A stretch of 64,000 nucleotides of DNA. It comes from Carboxylicivirga sp. M1479 (lineage in GTDB: Bacteria > Bacteroidota > Bacteroidia > Bacteroidales > Marinilabiliaceae). The stretch is from the NCBI RefSeq assembly GCF_007097485.1, contig NZ_VKDE01000016.1, positions 1-64,000 on the forward strand, read 5' to 3'. The notes under the pieces were generated by a model, which was not told the origin of the DNA, ran no database searches, and was given only the letters and a program-made list of their open reading frames with translations. The stretch's first letter is position 1; the number at the start of each line of letters is the position of its first letter. The position numbers were made by a program, and so were the translations under genes. Shown here in pieces: positions 6,979 through 16,219 of this stretch.

Positions 6979-9657
6979 TTACGCTTCTAACTGTGCTTTC
7001 AATACTTTGTAATCAGTTTTACCTGTCCCTAAAACAGGAATTTCATCAACTGGTATCACTTCGCGAAGCTTAGAAATTGGCGCAACACCATTTTTGATTA
7101 GGTATTCGTTGGCCTCTTTTAAATCGATGGTTTGTTTAGTGAAAAGGGCTATGCGAGGAGGGTTGCTCTTATCTGTTCCTTCAACCGCTAATACTTGCTC
7201 TTCAACACTACCGTATTTTTTTAATAGTATTTGCTCAATAAATGGTAAACTAATCATCTCGCCTGCGATTTTTATAAAACGCTTAAGTCGCCCTGTTATA
7301 AACAAATAGCCATCCTTATCTAAATATCCTAAGTCTCCAGTTTTGTAATATTTATCGCCTTCAATTACTTCAAAAGGTATCAGTTCAGGTTGGTTTAAGT
7401 ATCCTCCAAAAATATTAGGACCATTAACGTAAATCATGCCAGCTTGACCAGCTGAACAAGTTTGATTGCTTTCTAAGTCAATGATTTTTGCTGTAATACC
7501 TGGTAGAAATTGGCCAACACTGTTCTTTTTCTGTACGTGTTGTGGATTAATGGTTAAAACAGGCGCACATTCTGTAATACCATAACCTTCTAAAATTAAA
7601 CCATTATCGGTAACAGATTCAAACTGGTGTTTAAGTGTATCGGGCATTGCCTCGGCACCCGAGATAGCATATTTAACTGATTTAAAAGCGTATGCCGCAG
7701 TTGACCCTTCTGCTAGTAGTAGTTTTAAAAAGCCAGGTGTTCCAACTAGAATATTGGCCTGTATGTGTTTTAGGATGCGCAATACTTCGCGCGAATCAGT
7801 TGGATTAGGTGTGTAACCCACTTTAACTGCCGTTAATAAGGGCATAATGTTGAGTACGGTAAACCCAAAGCTGTGAAAAGGTGGTAAAAATGATAAGAAA
7901 GTGTGGTTATTATCAATGTTAATTTTTTCAAAGGTGGCGGCCATGTTATTCACAATGTTTTGGTGTGTTAGTGGCACCGCTTTGGGCAGCGCCTCGCTAC
8001 CTGATGTAAATAAGATAGCTGCGGTAGAAGGCTTATTAGCAGTAGAAATGAGTAGTTTAGGGAACTTCGATTTTAAGGCACCCTTTATTTTTGTTAATAT
8101 CGAAAGATTGGGCACTTTTTTCTCAAGCAGAATCAATTGATCGTTTATCTCATCTGGTAATTGTTCCTTTATCTTGTCTATAAAAGCGCCAGCTGAAAGA
8201 ATGGATTGCACACCTGCTGTTTCAATACAATGAAGCAACACTTTTTTTCCAACGGTCCAGTTAAGCATAACAGGCACTTTGCCTGCAATATAACAAGCTG
8301 CAATAAGCATTGTGGTGCTTTGGAGTGCAGGTAACATGATGCCTACATTTTCTGTTTTTACTTCTTTTTTCAGCAATTCAGCTACCACACAAGCCTTTAG
8401 AAAGAATTCCTTACGCGAGCTGGATCCCAACATGGCATCGTAAGAAAAAGGATCTTGTTGGTTTTGGCTAAATGAATTGACTAGCTGTTGTAGTATTGTC
8501 TTATCTCTATTTACACTTAAGGGTTTAATGTCACTTAAAGGCTTACTTAAAGTAGACGGTTTAAGATCGTTATCACTCTGAAATTTTCCCATTGCAACAA
8601 GACAAAGGTCTTGCACCGTTTTAATTTCGTTAATCTGTGGGGCAGAGAACGTTGTGAATTTATTTTCAACCTCTGAAATAATTTCTACAATATTTAAGGA
8701 GTCAGCACCCAAATCCAACTGTAAATAGCTGCTGGGTAAAATAGAGGTTATGTCGACCTCTAAAATACTGGCAATGCAAGTTTTCACTTGACTTAATACT
8801 TCAACAGGAATTGTTTGGTGCGTGTTGACCGTCTGATTTTTTAAAGCATCATCTGAACCTGCAATATTGTTAGGTAAGCTTCTTTTTAATTGAGGAGATA
8901 AAAAGTGGTATTTAATAAAACTAACTTGTTCTTCTCCATTAACATTGTAAACTTTTTCAAGGAATCGATTAAATTCGCTTTTGCCAATCTGGCTTTTATC
9001 CTTTGCCTCTTGAGTAATATCAACCACCTCAATAGTTAGCTTGCGACGTGGCATAAAAAACAATAAGTTACTAAGTACTATCCCCAACGTTTTTATCAGC
9101 GTAGGAACAAATGCCGGAGATTTGCCAATCCATGCTTTTGACCATCGGCTGCCCCAAAAACCAGAAATGCGTATGGCCAGAACCTTGCAGGTAGCAGGCA
9201 TATTTTGAACCACTTTCTGGGCACTTTGCTTATTAATAATTCGTTCGTATCCTTGCGCTGCTATTTGACCACTTGGGTATAACACTACGTTGTTATTCAT
9301 TTCAAGGCCTCTATCTACTGATGTTACTATTTGTTCAAGCACATTGGTGTTGCGGCTTCCTGCCTCCAAATCACTCACTCTAACGGCTCCCCAAGCCTTA
9401 AAAAGGTGCTTAACCACAGGCATGTCGTAGTACGATGACAAAATAACTGGCACTGCTGTGGTGTATTTGTGTAAATGTGCGAATAAAAGGATAGGATCCA
9501 TCAATGCCTGATGGTTGGGCAAAAATAGCTTTGTCTCATTGTTTTTGAGTAGGTCTGTGCCTTTAACCGTAACACGGTATCGAGCACTCAATACAAATCG
9601 CACGATTGCGAAAATAATTTTGGCTAAACCAATTATTATGGGGTGATGTTGTTTCAT
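6979..9657 (-). CDS. Three-domain acyltransferase / acyl carrier / acyl-activating enzyme (Aas-like)
   Basis: The 892-residue product carries three units. The N-terminal glycerolipid acyltransferase (about 30-210) has NHQALMD with His49 and Asp54 and a VLYPSGQIA loop. A carrier-protein domain follows (about 280-360) with LGADSL, Ser320 being the expected phosphopantetheine site. The C-terminal AMP-binding domain (about 390-890) has ILFTSGSEALPKAVPLTH (548-565), GYGITECAP and a KTGDLGYLDKDGYLFITGR stretch. E. coli Aas has the two outer units but no internal carrier. Next to an LplT-like exporter this points to re-acylation of lysophospholipid, with the fatty acid loaded on the protein's own carrier; that last step is inference. 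Confidence 0.88.
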   Translation of the reverse strand: MKQHHPIIIGLAKIIFAIVRFVLSARYRVTVKGTDLLKNNETKLFLPNHQALMDPILLFAHLHKYTTAVPVILSSYYDMPVVKHLFKAWGAVRVSDLEAGSRNTNVLEQIVTSVDRGLEMNNNVVLYPSGQIAAQGYERIINKQSAQKVVQNMPATCKVLAIRISGFWGSRWSKAWIGKSPAFVPTLIKTLGIVLSNLLFFMPRRKLTIEVVDITQEAKDKSQIGKSEFNRFLEKVYNVNGEEQVSFIKYHFLSPQLKRSLPNNIAGSDDALKNQTVNTHQTIPVEVLSQVKTCIASILEVDITSILPSSYLQLDLGADSLNIVEIISEVENKFTTFSAPQINEIKTVQDLCLVAMGKFQSDNDLKPSTLSKPLSDIKPLSVNRDKTILQQLVNSFSQNQQDPFSYDAMLGSSSRKEFFLKACVVAELLKKEVKTENVGIMLPALQSTTMLIAACYIAGKVPVMLNWTVGKKVLLHCIETAGVQSILSAGAFIDKIKEQLPDEINDQLILLEKKVPNLSILTKIKGALKSKFPKLLISTANKPSTAAILFTSGSEALPKAVPLTHQNIVNNMAATFEKINIDNNHTFLSFLPPFHSFGFTVLNIMPLLTAVKVGYTPNPTDSREVLRILKHIQANILVGTPGFLKLLLAEGSTAAYAFKSVKYAISGAEAMPDTLKHQFESVTDNGLILEGYGITECAPVLTINPQHVQKKNSVGQFLPGITAKIIDLESNQTCSAGQAGMIYVNGPNIFGGYLNQPELIPFEVIEGDKYYKTGDLGYLDKDGYLFITGRLKRFIKIAGEMISLPFIEQILLKKYGSVEEQVLAVEGTDKSNPPRIALFTKQTIDLKEANEYLIKNGVAPISKLREVIPVDEIPVLGTGKTDYKVLKAQLEA

Positions 9658-9793
9658 AATTACGACTTTAATGTGAGGAAGTAATACAATATTTTCTCAT
9701 AAAGCACCGGTGTTATGCCGTAACATCATCAATGTGTCTTTAGAAATGGAATGCATTAAAGGCTCTTTTTGATGAGTTAGCGGTATAATATGC

Positions 9794-11032
9794 TTAAGCT
9801 TTAATTTTTCCAGCGCCAGGAATACGTAGCCAGGCCACTATTGTAATAATGAGTGTTATAATGGCCACTGCGCCAAAAACCATTAAGGAGTTGGCCATTG
9901 TTTCCACAACACCAAAAACACCTGCTGATACAAGGATGAATGAAAACAGCATGAGGTTATTGTATGCTAGAATTAAACCTAATTTTCTTCCTTCAACACG
10001 TGACTGGATAAATGCATTGAGGGGTATTTTAAAAATACCAGCAAAAAAGGCAGTTGCGACAATTAAAATGGCAAATAAAGTAGCTGGCGGGTTCAGGATG
10101 AAAATTAAGCTAACACAAATGAGCATTCCCAAACCACCTATCGGTACCAGGTACATTTTTAGTTGTTTGTTAGAGATGACTCCCGTTATATAACAGCCAG
10201 CACCAATACCAATGGCAACCATCGCCATAATGGTACTTGTGGCTGTGTCCGAAAGGTTGAGCATGTTCCGACAATGAACGGTAATATTCATTTGAAGTAG
10301 TGAGCCAATGGCCCAAAACGTACCCAAACCTATAATTACACTATTTAATCCTCTTATTTGACGGCTCCATTTGTAGGAGTTGATTAAAAAGGTAATGGGA
10401 TTGAGAGTTGTTTCATCCTCATCGTCTGGCACTGTTTCTTTTGGCGCTATTTTTAAACTCAATAGCCAACCCAGAATAGCAAATAAAACCAATGCAACAC
10501 AAATAATAATAGTGCGATATGGAGCTAAGGAGTCAATTAAACTGATGTCGGATGTTACACCAGCAACATATGTTCCAATAAGCACGCCCATAAATGTTAA
10601 CATTTCCATGGCTCCAGTACCAAATGGAATGCCCTCTTTTCCTCCAATATCTCGGATGATACCGTATTTGGCTGGAGAAAACAAACAACTTTGCAAGCCC
10701 ATGAGAAAAATAGCAAACATGGTAATACTAATGCTTTGAAGAATAAAGCCGATTGATGCTATTAGCATGATAGGGATCTCAAATAACTTGGCTCGTTGAA
10801 TTATTTTTGCTTTGGCATGATCGCGAGCTAACTTACCTGCTATGGGCGAAAAAGCAATGTATGGAACAACAAAAAGGGCAGAAGCCAGCATGATAACGAT
10901 AGACTCCTTGTCTTTCATCATCCAGGTGGTTGAAATAAAAAATACAAGGTACTTTAAGTAATTGTCGTTTAATACACCCAGAAAATTAGTGATAAAAAGA
11001 GGTAGCCAATTGGCTTTTGTAGATTTGCTCAT
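9794..11032 (-). CDS. lplT: Major-facilitator transporter, LplT-like
   Basis: A 412-residue, very hydrophobic protein with about twelve predicted membrane segments and an opening (NWLPLFITNFLGVLNDNYLK) like LplT, the lysophospholipid flippase of the inner membrane. It precedes the acyltransferase/acyl-activating gene by 136 bases on the same strand, the same partnership as lplT-aas in enterobacteria. Acidic loop DDEDET lies near the middle. The symbol rests on this pairing more than on unique residues. Confidence 0.82.
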   Translation of the reverse strand: MSKSTKANWLPLFITNFLGVLNDNYLKYLVFFISTTWMMKDKESIVIMLASALFVVPYIAFSPIAGKLARDHAKAKIIQRAKLFEIPIMLIASIGFILQSISITMFAIFLMGLQSCLFSPAKYGIIRDIGGKEGIPFGTGAMEMLTFMGVLIGTYVAGVTSDISLIDSLAPYRTIIICVALVLFAILGWLLSLKIAPKETVPDDEDETTLNPITFLINSYKWSRQIRGLNSVIIGLGTFWAIGSLLQMNITVHCRNMLNLSDTATSTIMAMVAIGIGAGCYITGVISNKQLKMYLVPIGGLGMLICVSLIFILNPPATLFAILIVATAFFAGIFKIPLNAFIQSRVEGRKLGLILAYNNLMLFSFILVSAGVFGVVETMANSLMVFGAVAIITLIITIVAWLRIPGAGKIKA

Positions 11033-11067
11033 GGTTAATGTTTTATTTATTAAAGATGTACGAGATT

Positions 11068-11142
11068 AAAGAGTGATGATTGAGCGTAATCGAGAAGAGA
11101 CTAATTTGCCTCTTTCGACTTCGCTCAATGCCAATTCTCTTT
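11068..11142. repeat. Long imperfect hairpin containing a GAGCGAAGTCGA-type motif
   Basis: Two arms of about 32 bases, starting AAAGAG and ending CTCTTT, pair with few mismatches around a ten-base loop. The right arm contains TCGACTTCGCTCAA, a motif I recognise as a common intergenic palindrome in Bacteroidota. It lies between the DUF2339 gene and lplT and may terminate or protect transcripts. Confidence 0.65.
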
Positions 11143-11212
11143 AATGCTTTTGGCCACCTTTCATGCAAATATAAGGTAATCCAATAAGTAACACTTAGCT
11201 ACTGAACTAAGT

Positions 11213-12790
11213 TTAACCCTCTTGTATTGGTGTTTTTGTTTCTTCTTCTTTTTCCATCCATTTTTTATTAATGAAAGCAATGCTTAGTGTTAGTAAGCCA
11301 ATAATCATTAAAAATACCATTTTGCTAAGGCTGGCATCTCCTGAAATATCCCAGAAGAACACCTTTATTGACGTGAGGACAAGAACTACAGATCCTATAA
11401 TTCTGAAAAATATGCCTTTGGTATGGGCTCCCCATAAAAAGATGAGTAAAGCATAAACCAAATAGGATATTGAAATTGCCAAATCGCGACTCATAAATTC
11501 AATATTGTAGGCCATCCAAACGTTTTTTATTTGTATGGTTATTAAACCTCCAACAATTATATTGGCTGTAAGTGCTAATATATTTGACAAGCCAGTGTTA
11601 CTATGCTGTTCCTTTTTTGCAAGGTAAAATCCAAAAGCAGCCATAGCCATCCATGTTAATCCACCTGCATTAAGAAATGGTAAGTATTTAATGCCAAGTA
11701 TTTCTATCCATTCAACATCCCAAGCCACAGTTACCCAATAGATAATTAGTAAAAGCCAGGCTGCATAACTACCATAAATGAGTTCAAATGTTTTGGTAAA
11801 ACGGCCAATACCATAAATGCTAATCACTATTAAAAGCCACAGCATGGTGGTAACCACATACTCTAAACCAGGGAATAGCATTGGCTGAATATTGGCAGCT
11901 GAAATAGCAAAAAGTAACAGGCCAAAGCAGATATAGATAATTGATGGGAAATTTTGCTGTTCAGAAACAAAATAGATGAACACAGAAGCGACCATAAATG
12001 TGGCACCAACAACTAATAATGGAACGGTAAATGATATATTAAAACTACCAAGTATATAAATAGACCAGAAAATAAACAACATGGCATTGATTAAACTAAG
12101 GTAAAGGTTCCAACCAGTAAAGCGATCTTTTTCTTTGTGCGATGCGAAAATGATTCCAGCCATATAGCTTATGAATAATGCTGCTGCATAAAAGAATGGT
12201 CGTCCCCATGAAATAGGATCGAAATAGATGAAATACGAGGTGTAGATAAGAACTGTAATAGTAAATGTCATGGCTCTTAATTCGGCCCAACGCTTTGATA
12301 TACTAACATACAATGCGCCTATATTTAATATAAATACATAGGCAAACAATAACAGATCGTGGTGTGGTTCGGCTTTCATAAATAATGGAGACATCAAACC
12401 GCCTAGGATGCTGATAAATATTAAACCTCTTAAATTGTAACGATAACTTAAAAAAGTGGTTAAGCCAGTGAGGCTTAAAACTGAAATAAAAGTGACGTTA
12501 TAGGGCCAATGCAAGGTGTTGCTAAATGCCACATACGAAAAGGTAGCGTAGATTACGCTCATACCAGTTCCTGCTAAAAACTGACAGCTTGTTAATCTGT
12601 TTTTACGGTAATAATTGTAGCCCGCAAAAAGTAGAGTTGTTCCAATGGCAAAGCCAGAGAGTACCCTTAACTCAATTGGGAACCAGTTGTTATCAAACAC
12701 TATTTTTAAAAAATAAGTGAATGATGAAAACAAGAATAGGATACCCAAGGTTGTTATCCAGTGCTTTTTAATTAAATCAATCATGATCAT
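11213..12790 (-). CDS. DUF2339 family polytopic membrane protein
   Basis: About 525 residues, nearly all hydrophobic, with more than twelve predicted membrane segments; the opening IKKHWITTLGILFLF and the Gly-rich TGMSVIYATFSYVAF match the DUF2339 family, whose function is unknown. The first ATG is 12790; one reading frame extends one TTG codon further, which is not needed. ATG 12784 is an alternative start. Confidence 0.8.
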   Translation of the reverse strand: MIMIDLIKKHWITTLGILFLFSSFTYFLKIVFDNNWFPIELRVLSGFAIGTTLLFAGYNYYRKNRLTSCQFLAGTGMSVIYATFSYVAFSNTLHWPYNVTFISVLSLTGLTTFLSYRYNLRGLIFISILGGLMSPLFMKAEPHHDLLLFAYVFILNIGALYVSISKRWAELRAMTFTITVLIYTSYFIYFDPISWGRPFFYAAALFISYMAGIIFASHKEKDRFTGWNLYLSLINAMLFIFWSIYILGSFNISFTVPLLVVGATFMVASVFIYFVSEQQNFPSIIYICFGLLLFAISAANIQPMLFPGLEYVVTTMLWLLIVISIYGIGRFTKTFELIYGSYAAWLLLIIYWVTVAWDVEWIEILGIKYLPFLNAGGLTWMAMAAFGFYLAKKEQHSNTGLSNILALTANIIVGGLITIQIKNVWMAYNIEFMSRDLAISISYLVYALLIFLWGAHTKGIFFRIIGSVVLVLTSIKVFFWDISGDASLSKMVFLMIIGLLTLSIAFINKKWMEKEEETKTPIQEG

Positions 12791-12959
12791 CAATTTTGGG
12801 TTATACTTTTGTTATTGATGATGTAAAACTACGACTGAAAGACGAGGTAAATCAAACCAAAAAATGCAAAAAACGGACTTTTGAAATTGACTTTATATTT
12901 GATAAAATGTCATTTAATAGTACTTTTAGTGCTTATGAACTGACTTTTAGAAATATGAT

Positions 12960-14480
12960 ATGGATGCGCTTTCAAAGATTATAAGTACTTTTTCAAAGAG
13001 CGAAGCTTCTGAGTTTTCTGCTTTCATCAATCGGATAAAGCAAAAAAACAAGCGTAAGGATTTAGAGTTATTTACGCTTTTGTATAAGAACAGTGATTTG
13101 GGATCAGAGGCAATTATAAAGCGTTTGTATCCTGATAATAACAAGGTGGCTTACCATGCATTACGCAAAAAACTACTGAAGCATTTAAGCGATTTTATAT
13201 ATTTCAAGCAATTGCACCATGATGATACTGCCGAAACACAAGTGTCGGCATATGTTGCGTTGGCTCGGTATTTCAAAGAGTACGATATGATACTCTTGTC
13301 TTGGCGGTATTTGAAAAAAGCTGAACAACTGGCAGTTTATAACGAACAATATGCCATGGCTAATCAAATTACACGTTTGCAATTGGATATGCCACTGCTT
13401 GAGTTAAAGCAAGATATGGATGCGATTTTGACGGTTAAGAAAAAATACCTTGAATTGGCTATTGAAGATGATAAGGTGGATACGGCTTACAAAATAATCA
13501 AGCAGCACTTGCAAAAAGCAAAAACAAACATAGGTGGAGCCAGTTTACAGCAATTGATTGAAACAATCCTTGAAACTTACGAACTCACACATACTGTATC
13601 CAAAAGGCCATCAGTAATCTATCGCTTAATGTCTATAGCTCGTAGTGAGGCTAAATCGGTAAAGGATTATTATCGATTTGAGCCGCTCTTAATACAGTTT
13701 TATAATTCTATGCAAATTGAATCTGATGCCAATGAGCGTGATAAAGTTTATGTGGCACACTTGCAATACATGCTGGCACATACTTTATTTCGCAATAAAA
13801 AATTCTCTCAGGCTTTGGAATATGCTCAGCGTTTGCGCGAGCAGATAAGGATTATTTCAAAAACAGAGCAGGCGCGTTTTTTGCCTCGTCTAACCCAGTT
13901 ATACTGTGCCATTCGCTTCTTTACTGGCCATATTAACGAAGCAATTCGCATGGTGGATGCAACCTTTATGCAAAAGCTTCGCCTAAAGCCCGAAGAAGTA
14001 CTTAATCTTAAATTAAATAAAGCTATTTACCACTTTTACAATGAGGATTATAAAGTGGCTCTAAGTGAGTTGTTATCCATTGAGCATAGTAATAAGTGGT
14101 GCGCTAAAATTGCAGGTATTGAGTGGGTGCTTAAAAAGGATTTACTTGATGTGTTTATTCAATTTGAGTTGCATAAATTGGATATTGCGTCCAACAAAAT
14201 TAGGGCATTACTTCGTCAACGTGAGGTATTTGAACAATCGCCACAATTGCAACGGGTAAAGATTTTTCTACACTTAGTTAATCAAATAGTAGACGATCCA
14301 TCCATTGCATCAACTAAGCAGTTTGACGACCAGGTGGAGAAGGCATTTAATTGGATACCCATTGAACAGGAAGATTTGCATGCCAGCGTTTTTTATGCAT
14401 GGATGAAAGCAAAAATTGTGAAAGATGACGCTTATTCCGTTTTGCTCAATTTGATATCCATCGAAGATAAAATACTATAA
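12960..14480 (+). CDS. Helical-repeat protein of unknown function
   Basis: A 506-residue soluble protein made almost wholly of paired helices, with TPR-like turns such as ARYFKEYDMILLSWRYLKKA and ALEYAQRLREQIR. No signal peptide, membrane segment or catalytic motif is seen. Large proteins of this look are common in Bacteroidota and are usually unnamed; a scaffold role is a guess. Upstream, TATATTTG at 12894-12901 could be a -7 box. Confidence 0.65.
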   Translation: MDALSKIISTFSKSEASEFSAFINRIKQKNKRKDLELFTLLYKNSDLGSEAIIKRLYPDNNKVAYHALRKKLLKHLSDFIYFKQLHHDDTAETQVSAYVALARYFKEYDMILLSWRYLKKAEQLAVYNEQYAMANQITRLQLDMPLLELKQDMDAILTVKKKYLELAIEDDKVDTAYKIIKQHLQKAKTNIGGASLQQLIETILETYELTHTVSKRPSVIYRLMSIARSEAKSVKDYYRFEPLLIQFYNSMQIESDANERDKVYVAHLQYMLAHTLFRNKKFSQALEYAQRLREQIRIISKTEQARFLPRLTQLYCAIRFFTGHINEAIRMVDATFMQKLRLKPEEVLNLKLNKAIYHFYNEDYKVALSELLSIEHSNKWCAKIAGIEWVLKKDLLDVFIQFELHKLDIASNKIRALLRQREVFEQSPQLQRVKIFLHLVNQIVDDPSIASTKQFDDQVEKAFNWIPIEQEDLHASVFYAWMKAKIVKDDAYSVLLNLISIEDKIL

Positions 14481-14510
14481 TGAGCTTGTAAATTGTCGCT
14501 TAGATTATTT

Positions 14511-14518
14511 TACTTTTG
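14511..14518 (+). promoter_or_regulatory. -7 box ahead of the 86-residue unknown gene
   Basis: TACTTTTG matches TAnnTTTG exactly, with a TTG at 14493-14495 at roughly the expected -33 distance. It lies 17 bases before the start codon at 14535. Confidence 0.5.
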
Positions 14519-14534
14519 CATCAAACCAAAAAGC

Positions 14535-14795
14535 ATGATAACTGTTAAACTTACCGCACAAAACAGGACTGAAGAGCTTGAGATAGATCAAAAAGTAAAG
14601 CTCATTGAGCTAAAAGTTTCTCGTAAACAATGTAAAGATGTTTTGTTAGAAGTGATTGATGAGCAGGGTAATGCAAAAGGTAAACCTTTGGAGAAATATC
14701 TGCCGTGCATAAAACAAAAGGGAGTGAAGGGGCTTCGGTTTATGATGAATGATTTTAGCACCAAACCAATTGAAATATCTATTTCATGGAAATAA
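14535..14795 (+). CDS. Small unknown protein
   Basis: An 86-residue soluble protein starting MITVKLTAQNRTEELEIDQK. I do not recognise it. ATG 14535 is chosen because a promoter-like box lies just upstream, whereas a longer frame from 14493 would overlap that box. Its last ten bases overlap the next gene, which suggests translational coupling. Confidence 0.6.
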   Translation: MITVKLTAQNRTEELEIDQKVKLIELKVSRKQCKDVLLEVIDEQGNAKGKPLEKYLPCIKQKGVKGLRFMMNDFSTKPIEISISWK

Positions 14796-15427
14796 AACGA
14801 ATTGTATTTGCACCCATTATTTTAATCTTAATACTTATGGCTTGTAATAGTGACGAGCATAAAACTGATTTTCAAACGGGAGATATCTTGTTTAGAGGGC
14901 GTTTGGATAGTTCTCTTTCAAAGGCTATTGATGCGGTAACACAAACGGATGAGAAGCACCATTATACGCACATGGGAGTAGTTGAAGTGGTAAATGATAC
15001 TGTTTGGGTGTTGCATGCTGCGCCTGGTAAAGGCGTTTGTAAGGAGTTACTCTCTGAGCTTTACGAAGCCGAAGATTCGATGCTTGTTGTAGGACATTTT
15101 CGTATTAAAGAAATTAATCAAACAACTGTTGAAAAAGCTCTATTACTAGCGAATGAAAAGATGGGAGAGCCGTATAACTATTCATACATCATGGAGGATT
15201 CAGGCTATTACTGTTCTGAATATCTGTATGAAATTTATAAGGGTGATTCTGTTTTTCAATTGAATCCAATGACTTTTATTGACCCAGTAGTTGGAGATTT
15301 TCATGACGGATGGATTAAGCATTATAATGATTTGGGTATAAGCATTCCAGAAGGACAACCAGGATGTAATCCCAATGGAATGGCAGCCAATAAACGACTG
15401 GAGTTCTTGAGGTTGCTAAATGAGTAA
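14786..15427 (+). CDS. YiiX-like lipoprotein, permuted NlpC/P60 papain-fold hydrolase
   Basis: A 213-residue lipoprotein: a membrane-spanning start followed by the lipobox LMACN. The mature part opens with FQTGDILFRG, contains HYTHMGVVE and the later GYYCSEYLYE, which supply the His and Cys of the circularly permuted papain-like (YiiX/YebB, DUF830) family. Such enzymes cleave amide or ester bonds in cell-envelope substrates; the substrate here is unknown. Confidence 0.8.
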   Translation: MEIKRIVFAPIILILILMACNSDEHKTDFQTGDILFRGRLDSSLSKAIDAVTQTDEKHHYTHMGVVEVVNDTVWVLHAAPGKGVCKELLSELYEAEDSMLVVGHFRIKEINQTTVEKALLLANEKMGEPYNYSYIMEDSGYYCSEYLYEIYKGDSVFQLNPMTFIDPVVGDFHDGWIKHYNDLGISIPEGQPGCNPNGMAANKRLEFLRLLNE

Positions 15428-15475
15428 GTCCTCCGAGTAATGAAAAAATGTAATCGATATAAAAATTAATAAAGA

Positions 15476-15733
15476 ATGGGTATTCTACGAAATATTAAGA
15501 GTGAACATGAAATATATGAGAACCAAAGTTTAGAATGTTTGGTGGCCATTGATCGTGAAGTGTGTAAGCAAGTAAAAGCCTACCGTAAAAAGTATAAAGG
15601 AAAAACACCACAGCCAAGCGAAACCGTTGAAGGTTATAAGTTTGTTATGGATGAGGAATTTGATTCATTGAAAATTGATTTCTCCCAAAAGTTTCAATTC
15701 GAGATAAAAGACCTAATTAATGTAAAGGGTTAA
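15476..15733 (+). CDS. Small unknown protein
   Basis: An 85-residue charged soluble protein beginning MGILRNIKSEHEIYENQSLE. No family recognised. It stands between the lipoprotein and DUF423 genes on the same strand with short gaps, and the reading frame is full length with an ATG, so it is likely real. Confidence 0.5.
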   Translation: MGILRNIKSEHEIYENQSLECLVAIDREVCKQVKAYRKKYKGKTPQPSETVEGYKFVMDEEFDSLKIDFSQKFQFEIKDLINVKG

Positions 15734-15822
15734 ACTATTTGTGTTTAAACATGTTTGTTCTGGAGAGATGAATTGCTTGTTTTGTCAAGCAGCATTGATT
15801 CTTACTTTATATCTTGATTCTT

Positions 15823-16209
15823 ATGAAGCAATTGGTTTTGATAATGGCCTCCATTTATGGCGGCCTTTCAGTTATTTTAGGAGCAATGGGTGCACATGCC
15901 CTTAAAAAAGTACTTACAGAAGCACAATTACAGAGTTTTGAGGTGGGTGTGAAATATCAAATGTATCACGCCATTGTATTATTAGTACTAGGCTTTTTCC
16001 TGACCTTTGATACACGCCTTCAAACCATAATGGGGTGGAGTTATATTATTGGTACGCTCTTGTTTTCCTTGAGTATCTACCTTTTGTCCACTCAATCGCT
16101 TTTAGGCCTTAGTCTTAGGTTTTTAGGCCCAATTACACCTTTAGGTGGTTTGCTTTTGATTGTTGGCTGGTGTCTGTTGTTGGTTCATGTGATAAAAAAC
16201 AGCCACTAA
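15823..16209 (+). CDS. DUF423 (YgdD-like) inner-membrane protein
   Basis: 128 residues and four hydrophobic segments. The motif GGLSVILGAMGAHALKK near the N-terminus and FLGPITPLGGLLLIVGW near the end are typical of DUF423. Function is unknown. The ATG at 15823 is preferred to a TTG three codons upstream. It converges on uvrA with ten bases between the two stops. Confidence 0.85.
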   Translation: MKQLVLIMASIYGGLSVILGAMGAHALKKVLTEAQLQSFEVGVKYQMYHAIVLLVLGFFLTFDTRLQTIMGWSYIIGTLLFSLSIYLLSTQSLLGLSLRFLGPITPLGGLLLIVGWCLLLVHVIKNSH

Positions 16210-16219
16210 ACACAGCTTC

